From Belnapia arida (GTDB lineage: Bacteria > Pseudomonadota > Alphaproteobacteria > Acetobacterales > Acetobacteraceae), in NCBI RefSeq assembly GCF_016773205.1, contig NZ_JAETWB010000001.1, positions 992,001 through 1,056,000 on the forward strand: 64,000 nt of DNA, in the 5' to 3' direction. Both the position numbers and the translations under genes were made by a program. The notes under the pieces are model-generated. The model was not told the DNA's origin and made no database searches. It worked only from the letters and a program-made list of their open reading frames with translations. This document shows, piece after piece, positions 27,095-35,532 of this stretch. The stretch's first letter is position 1, and every line of letters starts with the position of its first letter.

Positions 27095-27275
27095 ACGACC
27101 CCCTTCTGGCCGTGGATGGGCGCTGCGCGCACCCGAACCGCGGCGTGAACAAGCGAGGCCGTGACCGCCTTCCTTCCCGAAACAAAATCATCATAGAACG
27201 GACTTATGCTGCGCTGCAACATCACCGTTGGGCAAAACAAGCCATTTTGCGCAACGAAAGCTTGCGCAGGCAGCC
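27095..27275 (-). promoter_or_regulatory. Intergenic region with candidate promoter of the DUF1194 gene
   Basis: 181 bases between two minus-strand genes. Reading leftward, a TATGAT box (complement near 27194-27199) is preceded by TTGCAG at a spacing of 18, a moderate sigma-70 match upstream of the DUF1194 start. The right end of the gap holds the inverted repeat listed at 27228-27254. Calls are by eye. Confidence 0.35.
27228..27254. repeat. Inverted repeat TTGGGCAAAA-N7-TTTTGCGCAA
   Basis: Ten-base arms match at nine of ten positions around a seven-base spacer. It sits just downstream of the FAD/Fe-S dehydrogenase stop and upstream of the candidate DUF1194 promoter. It could be an operator, or a weak hairpin ending the dehydrogenase transcript; the AT-rich inner arm and the absence of a T-run leave both open. 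Confidence 0.5.
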
Positions 27276-30182
27276 TCAGGCCAGCGCCATCTCCAGCACG
27301 CGGATGCCATGCAGCGCCTGCCGCCCGGCGAGGTCACCGATCTGGTGGCGGCAGGAAGTGCCGTCGGCGACGATCAGCGCGCCCTCCGGGACCTTCCGCA
27401 CCGCCGGCAGCAGCGAAAGCTCCGCCATCGCCTTGGAGACGGCGAGGTTGGCCGCCTCGTAGCCGAAGCTCCCCGCCATCCCGCAGCAGGAGGAAGCGAT
27501 CGGCACCACCTTCAGTCCAGGAATCATGGTCAACATGGCGATGGCGGGGGCGAAGGCGGCGAAGGCCTTCTGGTGGCAATGCCCATGCACATGCGCCGCC
27601 TCGGCCACCGGCTTCAGGGTAAGCCTCGGCTTCTCGCGCGCCAGAAACTCGCCGACGAGGAAGGTGCGGGCCGCCAGCGCCTCGGCCTCCGGCCCGGGGA
27701 GGAGGGAGAGGAATTCGTCCCGCAGCGTGAGCGTCGAGGAAGGCTCGAGGCCGATGACGGGGGAGGCGACAGCGGAGAGTGCCGCGAGCGTCCGCCGTGC
27801 TTCCTCCCTGGCTTCATCGACAAGGCCGGCGCCAAGCAGGGTGCGGCCCTCGTCGAGGGGCCGGGAGCCGCGCGCGGACCGGGCGACCGCCGGGTTATAG
27901 CCGGCGGCGCGCAGCACTCGGATGGCGGCGCGCAGGTTCTCCGGCTCGAAATAGCGACTGAACACGTCGGGGAAGAGGATGACCTCGCCCGCGCGTCCAT
28001 CCGGCGCCGGCAGTTCCGCATCGTGGAAGGCGTCGCGCCGGAAGCGCGGCAGGCTGCGCTCGGCGGAGAAGCCGAGCAACCGCTCGCCGAGACGCGGCAG
28101 CCCGGGGATCCAGTTCCGCGCGTTCGCCGCCTCGGGCAGCATCGCGGCAAAGGGTGCCCAGCGGGGCAGGGTGGCGATCAGCCGGTCGCGGGCGTTGATG
28201 CCGCGCTCGCGGGCGCGGGCGGCCATCGCCTCGATCTTCATCTTCGCCATGTCGACGCCGGTCGGGCATTCGCGCTTGCAGCCCTTGCAGGAGACGCAGA
28301 GGGAGAGGGCGTGATGCACCTCGTCCGAGGCAAGGCCGCCGGGAAGCTGGCCGGTCAGGGCAAGGCGAAGGGTGTTGGCCCGGCCGCGCGTCAGGTGCTC
28401 CTCGTCGCGCGTCGCGCGGTAGCTCGGGCACATGACGTTGGCGTCGGATTTTCGGCAGGTGCCGTTGTTGTTGCACATCTCGACCGCGCCGAGCAGGCCG
28501 CCTTGCGGCCCGGGCCAGGCAGACCAGTCGAGCACCGGCTGGACGTCGGGATCAGCGGCATAGCCAGGGGCGTAGCGGAAGAGCGTGCGGTCATCCATCC
28601 TCGGCGGGCGGACGACGCGGCCGGGGTTCAGTAGGCCCGTCGGGTCGAAGGCGTCCTTCACCTCCTCCAGGGCCGCGGTGATGCGCGGGCCGAACATCGA
28701 CGCGTTGAATTCCGAACGCACGATGCCGTCACCATGCTCGCCGCTGTGCGAGCCCTTGTATTCCTTGACGAGCGCGAAGCATTCCTCGGCGATGGTGCGC
28801 ATGCGGCGCACATCCTCCGGATCCTTCATGTTGAGCACGGGCCGCACATGCAGGCAGCCGACGCTGGCATGCGCATACCAGGTGCCCTTGGTGCCGTGGC
28901 GCTCGAACACCTGATTGAGCCGCTCGGTGTAGTCGGCGAGGTCAGGCAGGGCGACGGCGCAGTCCTCGATGAAGGAAACCGGCTTCCCGTCGCCCTTCAT
29001 GCTCATCATGATGTTGAGCCCGGCCTCCCGCACCTCGGCGACGGCGGCCTGGAAGCCCGGATCGATGCAGCGCACCACGCTGTCCGGATAGCCGAGATCG
29101 CCCATCATCTCCTCGAGCGCATCGAGGCTGCGGGCGAGCGGCGCATCCTCCTGGCCGTGGAACTCGACGATGAGCAGGCTGTCGGGCTCGCCGCGCACGA
29201 TCCTGTCGATGGTCGCGCGGAAGATCGGGATGGAGCGGCCGAGATCGATCATCGTCCGGTCGACCAGCTCCACCGCCTCCGGGTCCAGCGTGACCAGGTG
29301 CTGCGAGGCGGCCATGGCGGCGCGGAAGCTCGGGAACTGGCAGATGCCGAGCGCCTTGCGCGGCTTCACCGGCCAGAGCTGCAGGTCAAGCGCCGCGGAG
29401 AAGGCGAGCGTGCCCTCGCTGCCGACGAGCAGGCGCGCAAGGTTGCCGCGGCCCTCGGCGCGGGCGGCGGGCGTCAGGCTCTCGATGTTGTAGCCGCCGA
29501 CGCGGCGGAGCTGGTTGGGGAAGCGGGCGGCGATCTCCTCCGCCTCGCGGGCGCCGAGCGCGCGCAGCCGCTGGATGAGGTCGGCGATGCCGGCCGGAAC
29601 CTCGGCGCCGAGATTGTCCGGCAATGCGCCGAAGCGGAAGCGGCTGCCATCGGCGAGCAGCGCATCGATGGCGCGGACATTGTCGGCCATCAGCCCATAG
29701 CGGATCGACTTGCTGCCGCAGCTGTTGTTGCCGGCCATGCCGCCGATGGTGCAGCGAGCCCAGGTGGAGGGATCGACGGGGAAGAATTGCTTCGTCCCGG
29801 CCAGCGCCGTGTTCAGCGCGCCGAGGCTGATTCCCGGCTCCACCCGCACCGTGTCGCCCTCGACGGCGAGGACTCGGTTCAGGTACTTGCTGCAATCGAT
29901 GACGAGGGCGCGGTTCACCGTCTGGCCGCACTGGCTGGTGCCGCCGCCCCGCGGCAGGATGGGGATGCCGTCATCGCGGCAGATCGAGAGCGCCGCCTCC
30001 ACATCCGACATGCTGCGCGGCACCAGCACGCCGACCGGCTCGATCTGATAGATGCTCGCATCGGTCGCGTAGCGGCCGCGGTCGGCCGCACTCCAGAGCA
30101 CCTCGCCCTGGGTCTCGCGCTCCAGGCGCTCGGCGAGGCGGCTGTCGCCGATGCGATCCTTGGGGATGGTGAAGGCGTTCAT
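27276..30182 (-). CDS. FAD-binding and Fe-S 2-hydroxyacid dehydrogenase (YdiJ/D-lactate dehydrogenase type)
   Basis: A protein of 968 residues. The N-terminal half is a PCMH-type FAD domain: PRGGGTSQCGQTVNRALVID, then DPSTWARCTIGGMAGNNSCGSKSIRYG. The C-terminal half is GlpC/HdrD-like: C570, C576 and C585 (CNNNGTC..MCPSYRATRDEEHLTRGRAN) and C629, C632, C635 and C639 (CVSCKGCKRECPTG) for Fe-S clusters, then HGHCHQKAF and SSCCGMAGSFGYE for a CCG-domain site. E. coli YdiJ, of similar size and order, oxidises D-2-hydroxyglutarate; others oxidise D-lactate or glycolate. It is divergent from a serine-glyoxylate-type aminotransferase, which makes a role in glycolate or related hydroxyacid oxidation attractive but unproven. 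Confidence 0.9.
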   Translation of the reverse strand: MNAFTIPKDRIGDSRLAERLERETQGEVLWSAADRGRYATDASIYQIEPVGVLVPRSMSDVEAALSICRDDGIPILPRGGGTSQCGQTVNRALVIDCSKYLNRVLAVEGDTVRVEPGISLGALNTALAGTKQFFPVDPSTWARCTIGGMAGNNSCGSKSIRYGLMADNVRAIDALLADGSRFRFGALPDNLGAEVPAGIADLIQRLRALGAREAEEIAARFPNQLRRVGGYNIESLTPAARAEGRGNLARLLVGSEGTLAFSAALDLQLWPVKPRKALGICQFPSFRAAMAASQHLVTLDPEAVELVDRTMIDLGRSIPIFRATIDRIVRGEPDSLLIVEFHGQEDAPLARSLDALEEMMGDLGYPDSVVRCIDPGFQAAVAEVREAGLNIMMSMKGDGKPVSFIEDCAVALPDLADYTERLNQVFERHGTKGTWYAHASVGCLHVRPVLNMKDPEDVRRMRTIAEECFALVKEYKGSHSGEHGDGIVRSEFNASMFGPRITAALEEVKDAFDPTGLLNPGRVVRPPRMDDRTLFRYAPGYAADPDVQPVLDWSAWPGPQGGLLGAVEMCNNNGTCRKSDANVMCPSYRATRDEEHLTRGRANTLRLALTGQLPGGLASDEVHHALSLCVSCKGCKRECPTGVDMAKMKIEAMAARARERGINARDRLIATLPRWAPFAAMLPEAANARNWIPGLPRLGERLLGFSAERSLPRFRRDAFHDAELPAPDGRAGEVILFPDVFSRYFEPENLRAAIRVLRAAGYNPAVARSARGSRPLDEGRTLLGAGLVDEAREEARRTLAALSAVASPVIGLEPSSTLTLRDEFLSLLPGPEAEALAARTFLVGEFLAREKPRLTLKPVAEAAHVHGHCHQKAFAAFAPAIAMLTMIPGLKVVPIASSCCGMAGSFGYEAANLAVSKAMAELSLLPAVRKVPEGALIVADGTSCRHQIGDLAGRQALHGIRVLEMALA

Positions 30183-30209
30183 GCGCGGTTTCTAATCCTG
30201 GGCTGGCCG

Positions 30210-30244
30210 CTTGTCCGATCTATAATGCTCATCAATCCGACAAG
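30210..30244. promoter_or_regulatory. Operator-like inverted repeat flanking a perfect TATAAT box
   Basis: CTTGTCCGAT (30210-30219) and ATCCGACAAG (30235-30244) are inverted copies matching at nine of ten bases, with 15 bases between them. The spacer starts with TATAAT at 30221-30226, a perfect -10 box for the plus-strand aminotransferase, though the -35 region is poor, as in activator-dependent promoters. It lies in the 127-base gap between two divergent genes and could control both. The regulator is not encoded nearby. Confidence 0.55.
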
Positions 30245-30309
30245 CCCTTCTCGTTGGCGAGGGAGATGGATCAGGCGCATAGGGTGCCGCAAGATCGGAG
30301 ACCGACAGC

Positions 30310-31494
30310 ATGGCCTATTACCAGTCCTCCCCCATCGCCGGCCGGCATTTTCTGCAGATCCCAGGGCCGACCAACGTGCCGGACCGCGTGCTGCGCGCCA
30401 TGGACAACCCGACCATGGACCATCGCGGGCCGGATTTCGGCCGCTTCGGTGCCCAGTTGCTGGAGAAGCTCCGCACCGTCTTCAAGACCGAGGGGCCGGT
30501 GGTCATCTACCCCGCCTCCGGCACGGGGGCCTGGGAGGCCGCGCTGGTCAACACCCTCTCGCCCGGCGACCGCGTGCTGATGTGCGAGACGGGCTGGTTC
30601 GCCACGCTCTGGCAGGAGATGGCCGAGCGCCTCCAGCTCCGGCCGGAATTCATCCCGACCGACTGGCGCCGCGGCGCCGATGCGCCGGCGATCGAGGCGG
30701 CGCTGCGTGAGGACAGGTCGCACGGCATCAAGGCCGTCTGCGTCGTCCACAACGAGACCAGCACCGGCTGCACCTCGCGCATCGAGGAGGTCCGCCGCGC
30801 CATCGACGCCGCCGGCCATCCCGCGCTGCTGCTGGTGGATACCATCTCCTCCCTCGGCTCGATCGATTACCGGCATGACGAATGGGGCGTCGATGTCACA
30901 GTCGCCGGCTCGCAGAAAGGGCTGATGCTGCCGCCCGGCCTGTCCTTCAATGCGGTTTCGGAAAAGGCGCTGAAGGCCACCGAGACCGCCAAGCTGCCCC
31001 GCAGCTTCTGGGACTGGCACCCGATGCTGAAAGCGAACGAGACCGGCTACTTCCCCTATACGCCCGCGACCAACCTGCTCTACGGGCTCGATGCCGCAGT
31101 CGACATGCTGAACGAGGAGGGGCTCGACAACGTCTTCGCCCGCCACGACCGCTTCGCCGAGGCGACACGACGCGCCGTGCGCCATTGGGGCCTCGAGATC
31201 CAGTGCGAGGAGCCGCGGCACTATTCCTCCTCGCTGACCGCCGTGCGGTTGCCGGAGGGGCATAGCGCCAATGCGCTGCGGGCGGTGATCCTGGAACGGT
31301 TCAACATGTCCCTCGGCAACGGCCTCGGCCGGCTGAACGACCGGGTCTTCCGCATCGGTCATCTCGGCGATTTCGGCCCACTCTCCCTCATCGGCACTCT
31401 GGGCGGGGTGGAGATGGGCCTGGGTGCGGCCGGCGTGCCGCACAAGCCGGGCGGGGTGCAGGCGGCGATGGCCTATCTGAACGGCAATGCCTGA
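30310..31494 (+). CDS. Serine-glyoxylate / alanine-glyoxylate type aminotransferase (class V)
   Basis: A protein of 394 residues, right for SgaA-type enzymes. It should transfer the amino group of serine (or alanine) to glyoxylate, giving glycine. IPGPTNVPDRVLRAM near the start and MDHRGPDFG are typical; VHNETSTG and VDTISSLGS lie in the PLP site, and K203 in VAGSQKGLMLPPGLSF is the Schiff-base lysine. WDWHPMLKANETGYFPYTPATNLLYGLD is the serine-glyoxylate subgroup stretch (shown by eye). It diverges from the hydroxyacid dehydrogenase, from which glyoxylate could be made if that enzyme uses glycolate. The promoter is probably the TATAAT at 30221. Confidence 0.88.
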   Translation: MAYYQSSPIAGRHFLQIPGPTNVPDRVLRAMDNPTMDHRGPDFGRFGAQLLEKLRTVFKTEGPVVIYPASGTGAWEAALVNTLSPGDRVLMCETGWFATLWQEMAERLQLRPEFIPTDWRRGADAPAIEAALREDRSHGIKAVCVVHNETSTGCTSRIEEVRRAIDAAGHPALLLVDTISSLGSIDYRHDEWGVDVTVAGSQKGLMLPPGLSFNAVSEKALKATETAKLPRSFWDWHPMLKANETGYFPYTPATNLLYGLDAAVDMLNEEGLDNVFARHDRFAEATRRAVRHWGLEIQCEEPRHYSSSLTAVRLPEGHSANALRAVILERFNMSLGNGLGRLNDRVFRIGHLGDFGPLSLIGTLGGVEMGLGAAGVPHKPGGVQAAMAYLNGNA

Positions 31495-31745
31495 GCGGCA
31501 GGCGCCTGCCCCGCCGCGATCGGGGAGTTCTAAGCCAGGGGGCGTCTGTGCTATCCTTTCCGTGTGGTGAGGAAAGGCGGGCCGTGTTCTAGCTCTTCCC
31601 CCCCGCAGCGGCGACCGAGGCCCGGGCGCCGATCGGCAGGTCGGTGCGGCGCCAGGATGGCTGGCATCGCCTCGGTTGGGGAAGGCGATAGGACAGGGAT
31701 GCAGCAGCAGACGGCCTTGCGGCGCGACGAACCCGAGGGCCAGCC
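31495..31745. other. Intergenic region upstream of pleD, with two palindromes
   Basis: 251 bases, the largest gap in the window. GGCAGGC-GCCTGCC at 31497-31510 is a perfect palindrome right after the aminotransferase stop. CCTTTCC-N9-GGAAAGG at 31555-31577 is a perfect seven-base-pair hairpin, possibly the end of the aminotransferase transcript. No open frame or strong promoter boxes convince me. Confidence 0.4.
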
Positions 31746-33125
31746 ATGACCGCCCGAATCCTCGTGGTCGATGACATCGCCGCCAACCTGCGGCTGCTCG
31801 AAGCCAAGCTGCTGAACGAGTATTACGATGTCGCCCTGGCCGCCTCGGGCCCGGAGGCGCTGGCCACCGCCGCACGCTGGTCGCCCGACGTCATCCTGCT
31901 CGACGTAATGATGCCTGGGATGGATGGCTACGAGGTCTGCCGCCGTCTCAAGGAGAATGGCGCGACGGCGCATATGCCCGTCGTCATGATCACCGCCCTG
32001 ATCGACCCGGTGGAACGTGTCCGCGGCCTCGAGGCCGGGGCGGACGACTTCCTGTCGAAGCCGGTCGACGACGCGACGCTCTTTGCCCGCCTCCGCGCCC
32101 TGCTGCGGGTCAAGCAGGTGCAGGATGCCTGGCGCCTGCGCTCCGATACAGCCCGAGACCTCGGCATCGAGCCGCAGCCCGACCCCTCGCCGAGCATCGA
32201 GGGCGCCGAGGTCCTCGTCCTCTCCGAGCAAGCGGCAGAAGCCGCCCAGGTCGCCGCCATCCTCGGCGCCGATGGTGTCACCGTGGAGACCGCGACCGAC
32301 CCGGAGGTCGCCCGCCGCATCCTGGCCGACGGCAATTTCGACCTCGCCGTGCTCTGCCTGCCGGGGGAGGGGGGAGATGTACTGCGCCTCGCTTCCCGCC
32401 TCCGCGCCCAGGGCGCGACGCGGGACCTGCCGGTGCTGCTCGCCGCCGATGTCAGCCAGCGCGGCCTGGTGCTGCGAGGCTTCGATCTCGGCGCCAACGA
32501 CCATGTGCTTCGACCGATCGATCCGAACGAGCTGCGCGCCCGGGCGCGCAACCAGATCCGCCGCAAACGCTACCAGGAGCGGCTACGGGCCGATCTCGAT
32601 CGGTCGCTGGAGATGGCGGTCACTGACCCGCTGACGGGCCTGCGCAACCGCCGTTATGTGCGACGCCACATGGAGGGGGTGTTGCGCGGGACGGATGCGG
32701 CCGTGCTGATGCTCGACGTCGACCGCTTCAAGTCGATTAACGACAATTACGGCCATCCGGCAGGCGATGTTGCGCTGAAGGAGGTGGCGAAACGCCTGAA
32801 GTCCTACCTCCGCGCCGCGGATGTGGTGGCCCGCTATGGTGGCGAGGAATTCATGGTGGTGCTCACCGGCGCGCCGACCGACTACGCCACAGCGGTGGCG
32901 GAGCGGCTGCGCCTGGCGATCGCCGCCGATCCCTTCGACATCGCCGGCCTCTCGCTCCCCATCACGGCGAGCTTCGGCCTCGCCATCGCCACCACCGGCA
33001 CCGGCGTGAACGCCGCCGTGGCAGCAGCCGATGCCGCCCTTTACCGGGCCAAGCAGGGCGGCCGGAACCGGGTGGAGCAGGCGCGGCAGGAGGATTTCAC
33101 CGAAGGCGACGAAGGCAAGGCGTGA
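31746..33125 (+). CDS. pleD: PleD-type response regulator diguanylate cyclase (REC-REC-GGDEF)
   Basis: A protein of 459 residues, as in Caulobacter PleD. The first receiver has D53 (VILLDVMMPGMDG) and K105 (SKPVDD). The second (about 160-285) is an adaptor: its phospho-acceptor site reads LAVLCLPGEGG, without Asp. The GGDEF domain follows KRYQERLRADLDRSLEMAVTDPLTGLRNRRY; the catalytic GGEEF is at 365-369 and the product-inhibition site RAAD at 356-359. It makes cyclic di-GMP on phosphorylation and should act in polar development, motility or attachment. No divK or partner kinase lies beside it, though DivK and PleD are often adjacent in alphaproteobacteria. Confidence 0.94.
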   Translation: MTARILVVDDIAANLRLLEAKLLNEYYDVALAASGPEALATAARWSPDVILLDVMMPGMDGYEVCRRLKENGATAHMPVVMITALIDPVERVRGLEAGADDFLSKPVDDATLFARLRALLRVKQVQDAWRLRSDTARDLGIEPQPDPSPSIEGAEVLVLSEQAAEAAQVAAILGADGVTVETATDPEVARRILADGNFDLAVLCLPGEGGDVLRLASRLRAQGATRDLPVLLAADVSQRGLVLRGFDLGANDHVLRPIDPNELRARARNQIRRKRYQERLRADLDRSLEMAVTDPLTGLRNRRYVRRHMEGVLRGTDAAVLMLDVDRFKSINDNYGHPAGDVALKEVAKRLKSYLRAADVVARYGGEEFMVVLTGAPTDYATAVAERLRLAIAADPFDIAGLSLPITASFGLAIATTGTGVNAAVAAADAALYRAKQGGRNRVEQARQEDFTEGDEGKA

Positions 33126-33133
33126 ATCGGCAA

Positions 33134-33158
33134 GGGCGGGCGCCTCACGGCCCCGCCC
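33134..33158. terminator. Candidate bidirectional terminator between pleD and rpmG
   Basis: GGGCGGG (33134-33140) pairs with CCCGCCC (33152-33158) around an 11-base loop, with further inner pairing. It lies between two converging genes, where a shared terminator is expected. No clear T-run follows on either strand. Confidence 0.5.
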
Positions 33159-33186
33159 CTCGCTTCGCCGACAGGCTCAGGCCAGC

Positions 33187-33354
33187 TTACTTGATCTTGG
33201 CTTCGCGGAAGACGACGTGCTTGCGCGCGACGGGGTCGTATTTCTTCAGTTCCAGCTTGCCAGTGGTGTTCCGGACATTCTTCTTGGTCACGTAGAAGAA
33301 GCCGGTCTCGGCGCTGCTGACGAGCTTGATCTGGATGGTGTTCGACTTGGCCAT
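33187..33354 (-). CDS. rpmG: 50S ribosomal protein L33
   Basis: A protein of 55 residues, the usual length of the L33 form. It binds near the E site of the large ribosomal subunit. The sequence [20 protein letters not shown] then [20 protein letters not shown] is typical, and the tail [10 protein letters not shown] closes it. It belongs to the zinc-independent type: the CxxC pairs of the other L33 form are absent. I chose the ATG at 33354; upstream in-frame codons are not L33-like. Confidence 0.97.
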   Translation of the reverse strand: MAKSNTIQIKLVSSAETGFFYVTKKNVRNTTGKLELKKYDPVARKHVVFREAKIK

Positions 33355-33430
33355 GGCGAAGCCCGTGAATCCTGCAATGTCGGAAGGGGTCGCACCGTAG
33401 CTTCCCGCGCCCAAAGGTCAAGCGAAAGGG

Positions 33431-34900
33431 TTACCGCCAGAAGGGATCGGCGCCCAGCAACTCGTCCCAGGCTTCCAGCGCATGCCGCCGGGCGCGACCG
33501 GTGCGGGCGGCGGCGAAGCCTTCGACCGCGCCCACCGCCCAGGCCGGCACTCCGGCGCCGAGCGAGCCGACCAGCCCCCGAGCCACGGCGACGTCGTTCG
33601 CCAGTCCGAGCTCCTCCTGCAGCGCCGCCAGCCGCCGGAGGAAGCGCCGCGCCGGCTTGCCCGGCCAAAGCGGGGCGAAGAGCTCCGCTGCATAGCGCAG
33701 CCGCTTGGCGTCCAGCCGGACCTCGTGCAGCGCCTCGGCGCCATGTTCGGCGATGTCCTCGCCGCGCTTGCGCAGCCGGTGCCAGCGCTTGTCGAGGAGG
33801 CCGCTGGCGAATTCCGTCAGCGGCTGGTCGAGCAGCGCCGATTGCTCCGGCGGCCCGGCTCGCCAGGGGCGAAGCAGCATCAGCCCGAGGCCGGCCAGCA
33901 CCAGTCGCGGGAAGGCCGGCCCGTCCAGCATGCGCCGGAGCGCGACATAGGCTTCCTGCCGGCGCGTCTCACCCGCCTTCAACAGAGCCAGTAGCCGTCG
34001 GTCGTCGCCGATCGCCTCCGCGGCGGCGGCGCCGGTACCGGCAAGGAAGACATCCCAGTCGCGTGCCGGACCGAGGGCGGTCGCCAGGTCGCGCAGTCCC
34101 TGGTCGAATTCCTTGACCTCCGGGCAGGCGGCGGCCGCACCGAAGGATTTCAGCACCGAGCGCAGGCGGCGCAGGGCGACGCGGGTCTGGTGCACCCCTT
34201 CCGGCCCCGCCCCGAGCCGGCAGCCCGGGGCATGGCCGAGCATCACCTCCAGCAGGTGGCCAAGGGCGGCGAGCAATGCCTCCTCCACCGTGGCCGCACC
34301 GGCGAGCACCGGGGGCCCACGGCGGCGCGGGCGGGGCGCCTCGCCGCGGGCCAGGGCGCGGCCCTCCTCTGCGAGGCTGGCGATGGGCGGTAACGGGTGC
34401 AGGTCGGCAAGCGCTGCCGCGCGGGCAAGCACGGCGGCCGTCGTGCCCCGCAGGGTCAGCCGGGCGACAGGCATCTCGGCGGCGACGGCGCGCAGCTTGC
34501 CGGTCAGCAGCTCCGCCTCCACCTCCCCAAGGGCGATGAGGCTGCGCCGGCCGCTGAAGGCGGCAATCGGGACGAGGGTGGCCGCCTCCTCGGACGGCGC
34601 CTCCAGCTCCTCCGGCGGCTGCCCAGGGCACCAGCTCGCGCCCGGGGCCGGCATGGCGCGCAGCAGCCGGCGCAGGCCACGGCGGTTGGATTCGAGGGCC
34701 AGGCCCTCGGTTGCCAGCGCGCCATCGGCGGTGTCCAGCCAGATCAGCTCCTCCGCCGAGCTCTTGGTGCGCCCGGCCCGGGCCGAGGAGATCGCACCAT
34801 GCCGCGACAGGCGCTGCGCCGCTTCGGGATCGAGAGCGAATTCCAGCACGAGCTGCGCTGCCGCTTCCCCGGCGGGGCTCGACTCGCTTTGCAGGTCCAT
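33431..34900 (-). CDS. CYTH-CHAD domain protein
   Basis: A protein of 489 residues. The N-terminal part (about 15-190) is a degenerate CYTH/triphosphate-tunnel domain (LVLEFALDPEAAQRL..LIWLDTADGALATEGLALE). The C-terminal CHAD domain (about 210-489) shows the conserved histidines: GPEGVHQTRVALRRLRSVLKSFG near 234 and ALHEVRLDAKRLRYAAELF near 404. CHAD domains bind polyphosphate through these His and Arg/Lys residues. It follows sixA on the same strand after 26 bases, and the pair recurs in bacteria, so a role with polyphosphate is plausible. The CYTH part lacks a clear ExExK motif and may be inactive. Confidence 0.87.
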   Translation of the reverse strand: MDLQSESSPAGEAAAQLVLEFALDPEAAQRLSRHGAISSARAGRTKSSAEELIWLDTADGALATEGLALESNRRGLRRLLRAMPAPGASWCPGQPPEELEAPSEEAATLVPIAAFSGRRSLIALGEVEAELLTGKLRAVAAEMPVARLTLRGTTAAVLARAAALADLHPLPPIASLAEEGRALARGEAPRPRRRGPPVLAGAATVEEALLAALGHLLEVMLGHAPGCRLGAGPEGVHQTRVALRRLRSVLKSFGAAAACPEVKEFDQGLRDLATALGPARDWDVFLAGTGAAAAEAIGDDRRLLALLKAGETRRQEAYVALRRMLDGPAFPRLVLAGLGLMLLRPWRAGPPEQSALLDQPLTEFASGLLDKRWHRLRKRGEDIAEHGAEALHEVRLDAKRLRYAAELFAPLWPGKPARRFLRRLAALQEELGLANDVAVARGLVGSLGAGVPAWAVGAVEGFAAARTGRARRHALEAWDELLGADPFWR

Positions 34901-34926
34901 CGCGGGGTCAGGGGTCTCGAAGCGGC

Positions 34927-35466
34927 TCAGGCGGGCACCTCTGCGGCAGGAAGGTCACGGGGAGCGAGGAAGCGCACCAAACGCGCCCCGCCCCGGTCGA
35001 GTTGGCGCCAGGCCGATGCGATGGTGAACTCGGCGAGCGCCCCGGTCGGATAGCCTTCCACCAGACGGCGCGCGTCCACCCCGCCGCGGGCCAGCGCCTC
35101 CGGGCCGGCCAACTCCACGGCCAGTTCGTGCAAGCCGGGGTTGTGGCCGATCAGCAGCAGGCTGCGCGCCGTCTCCGGCGCCTGGCGCAATTCGTCCAGC
35201 AGCCGCGGCCAGGGGGCCAGGTAGAGTGCATCCATCGGCTCGACCAGCGCCCCGTCCTCGAAGGGCGTCAGCGCCTCGAGGGTTTGCAGGGTGCGGCGGG
35301 CCGAGGACACCAGCACGATATCGGGCGAGAGACCCAGTTCGCGCATGGCATCGGCCATGGCCGCGGCGGAGCGTCGGCCGCGCGCATTGAGCGGGCGGGC
35401 ATGGTCGGAGAGGCCCGGATCGTCCCAGGAGGACTTCGCGTGCCGCAGCAGCAGGAGCTGGCGCAT
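34927..35466 (-). CDS. SixA-type histidine phosphatase
   Basis: A protein of 179 residues. The catalytic RHG-type motif is LLLLRHAKSSWDDPGLSDHARPLNARG at the start (His10 in the chosen frame), and LLLIGHNPGLHELAVEL supplies the second His. This is the SixA branch of the histidine phosphatases: SixA removes phosphate from the His of HPt or PTSNtr proteins. I chose the ATG at 35466 (MRQLLLL), six codons inside the longer frame. It precedes the CHAD gene by 26 bases. Confidence 0.9.
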   Translation of the reverse strand: MRQLLLLRHAKSSWDDPGLSDHARPLNARGRRSAAAMADAMRELGLSPDIVLVSSARRTLQTLEALTPFEDGALVEPMDALYLAPWPRLLDELRQAPETARSLLLIGHNPGLHELAVELAGPEALARGGVDARRLVEGYPTGALAEFTIASAWRQLDRGGARLVRFLAPRDLPAAEVPA

Positions 35467-35532
35467 CGTCGCCAATCCTGCCACGGCTCGCGCCGCTTGT
35501 CCTGCCCCTTCGGCACGAGCGGACCGGCCGCC

